A stretch of DNA of 64,000 nt from Nilaparvata lugens (lineage: Eukaryota; Arthropoda; Insecta; Hemiptera; Delphacidae), in contig NC_052507.1 in assembly GCF_014356525.2 (NCBI RefSeq), positions 54,748,347 to 54,812,346 on the forward strand, read 5' to 3'. Positions 61,948-64,000 of this stretch are shown here, in pieces. Positions within the stretch are counted from its first letter, which is position 1, and every line of letters begins with the position of its first letter. A program made the translations under genes and the position numbers. The notes below the pieces were generated by a model. The model ran no database searches. It was not told the DNA's origin and worked only from the letters and a program-made list of their open reading frames with translations.

Positions 61948-64000
61948 AATTAATTCTGAAAAGAATTATGTAAGCTCTGTAAACTAAATTCAAATGAAAG
62001 TTGAATAAAATGTATTCTAATGTAGTACATTACACCACAAAGATTTGCTGTTTTATGAGGAGAGAACTAATAACTCACAGGTTGTAGCTGATTGCAAATA
62101 AAATATTCGTTTTTTATGAAAAGTTTTATTTTTATATGAAAGTAACATGTCTAAATGACATTAAACTTATACCAAAAGACTAAAGACGATGTTCAAAGTG
62201 ACCTCCGTTGTTCTTAATGCATATGTTCAGACGTCTTCTCATCGATTGTCGGACCCGTTAAAATATTTCAGGAGTCTGCTTTATCATTTCTATTCCGTTG
62301 AAAATCCTTAATCAGAGTTCTTCAAGGGTATCAATCGGACTAAGGTTTTCAAGTGTCCCAAAGATGAAAATCCAAAGGATTTAAGTGTGGTGACCTAGCT
62401 GGCCATGGTACTGGCCCACCTCGGCCTATCCATTGATAAAATAAAACATGGATTTAAATAACAGCTGTTTCAAAACAGCTGATCTATTTTGTTTTAAATA
62501 AGAAAATATTCAAAAGAAATTATCAGCTGAAAATTATTTTCAGAAATATTTTAACTCACTGTTGAACAAAACAACAAACTAAGTTAGGCCTACTGTAACC
62601 GCGCTGTGTTTTTTGTTTAATCTATTAACCAGTTATTTGTAACCATTTCACTTTGCTTTTTTGTGTTGAGTGTTAAATTTTTAAAAAACGGCAGGTAACT
62701 TTAGACATTATTCATACTCCGAATTAGCTGACGTGCATTTAATGTATGGGATGGGACACAGTAATAGAACTGAAGCAAGACGTTTGTATCAAGAAAACTT
62801 TCCTAACCGAGTATGTCCAAGTTCGAGGTTTTTTGCCACTATTCATCAACGTCTGTCTGAAACAGGTTCTTTGATGTCCAAAGAGCACATTTATGCGGGC
62901 AGACCCCGATCCACTTGGACTGTTGAGTTAAAGGAACAAGTTCTTAATGAAATTTATGAAGATCCAGAGATGAGCACGAGAGAATAATCAGTGCAGTTTA
63001 ATGCCAATCAATCTATTAGTTCGAGGATCCTAAAAGAGCAACAATTACATCCATACCACCTCCAGAAAGTTCATACTCTATTGCCACGAGACTGTATTCC
63101 CCTTGCTGGTATTTGCCGATGGTTTTTAGAAAAACTTGTTAACCCAAACTTTTGAACAACCGTTTCATTTACCGACAAGGCACACTTTACAAGAACTGCT
63201 ATCGTTAACGTCCACAACCAACATATTTGGGCAGCTGACAATCCTCATGTCATCAATCCTAATCGTCTACAACATCAGTTTTCATAAAAACTTGGGCAGA
63301 AATCATAGGAGATCATCTACTTCTGTTCGAGCTTACTCCCAGGCTTAATGGCATAATCTACTTAAACTTTTTGAGAGAGGAGCTATTTATCTTACTTGAA
63401 GATGTACCTCTTCAGTTGCGCCAATACATTTGGTTTATGCATGATGGAGCTCCAGCACACTTCAGTGTTGCTGTTCGTGAACACGAACACCTGAATCACA
63501 GGTTTCCAAATCAATGGATAGGCCGAGGTGGGCCAGTACCATGGCCAGCTAGGTCACCACACTTAAATCCTTTGGATTTTCATCTTTGGGACACTTGAAA
63601 ACCTTAGTCCGATTGATACCCTTGAAGAACTCTGATTAAGGATTTTCAACGGAATAGAAATGATAAAGCAGACTCCTGAAATATTTTAACGGGTCCGACA
63701 ATCGATGAGAAGACGTCTGAACATATGCATTAAGAACAACGGAGGTCACTTTGAACATCGTCTTTAGTCTTTTGGTATAAGTTTAATGTCATTTAGACAT
63801 GTTACTTTCATATAAAAATAAAACTTTTCATAAAAACGAATATTTTATTTGCAATCAGCTACAACCTATGAGTTATTAGTTCTCTCCTCATAAAACAGCA
63901 AATTTTTGTGGTGTAATGTACTACATTAGAATACATTTTATTCAACTATTATTTAAATTTAGTTTACACAACTTACATCATTCTTTTCAGAATTAAATTC
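61948..64000 (+). mobile_element. Tc1/mariner-like element with about 500-bp inverted arms, cut by window end
   Basis: 61948-62446 and 63512-64000 are near-identical inverted copies (TGTAGTACATTACACCACAA against TTGTGGTGTAATGTACTACA; GGCCCACCTCGGCCTATCCA against its inverse). The right arm still matches at base 64000, so the element continues beyond the window. The left arm may extend outward to about 61565 (ACAGGGTGATTCATAATTAT). A dead transposase lies between and partly inside the right arm. Confidence 0.9.
62700..63597 (+). pseudogene. Dead DDE transposase of the long-TIR element
   Basis: Pieces in order: YSELADVHLMYGMGHSNRTE then ARRLYQENFPNRVCPS and RLSETGSL (helix-turn-helix region, resembling DUF4817 proteins), RILKEQQLHPYHLQKV, a damaged first catalytic block (FTDKAHFTR), then WFMHDGAPAHFSVAV and WPARSPHLNPLDFHLWD. 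In-frame stops at 62985, about 63154 and later, plus frameshifts, inactivate it. The last 85 bases lie inside the right inverted arm. Confidence 0.9.

Overview
The window is nuclear DNA of an animal, most likely an insect and possibly a plant-feeding hemipteran such as a planthopper. The organism is an inference from overall character: AT-rich sequence, short exons with GT/AG borders in long introns, many short palindromic DNA transposons, Helitrons, and 5'-truncated LINEs with ATTT tails. There are no bacterial operons, CRISPR arrays, rRNA genes or free-standing tRNA genes.

Two protein genes lie tail to tail. On the plus strand (2855-14676), ten exons join in phase into the last 615 residues of an ion channel of the cyclic-nucleotide-gated/HCN superfamily with a potassium-type GYGD filter. 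The first visible exon looks like the end of a cyclic-nucleotide-binding domain belonging to an earlier repeat. It is spliced through a polar linker into a complete S1-S6 plus binding-domain unit. I therefore read the gene as the 3' part of a multi-repeat, CNGK-like (pseudotetrameric) channel whose earlier repeats lie to the left of the window. On the minus strand (60137 down to 17469), seventeen exons join in phase into 815 residues of a USP8/UBPY-type deubiquitinase: coiled coil, rhodanese-like domain, disordered linker with a 14-3-3 motif, then the USP catalytic domain. The N-terminal MIT domain is missing from the window.

Layout: 1-2854 intergenic or upstream intron with an old LINE relic; 2855-14676 channel; 14677-17468 spacer between the convergent gene ends; 17469-60137 Usp8, whose introns hold most of the transposons; 60138-64000 further upstream intron or intergenic DNA, ending in a Tc1/mariner-like element with very long inverted repeats that runs off the window.

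The two genes show no sign of acting together. The rest of the window is a layered transposon landscape: two Helitrons (one inserted inside a dead transposase), several hairpin MITE families, foldback elements (one with a 32-bp tandem core), a tRNA-derived SINE family, LINE 3' ends, and a roughly 2.5-kb block with two different tandem arrays. No completely new system could be shown. The best candidates for a second look are the multi-repeat channel with degenerate ligand pockets, a decayed duplicate of one of its exons, and the composite foldback and tandem-repeat elements.
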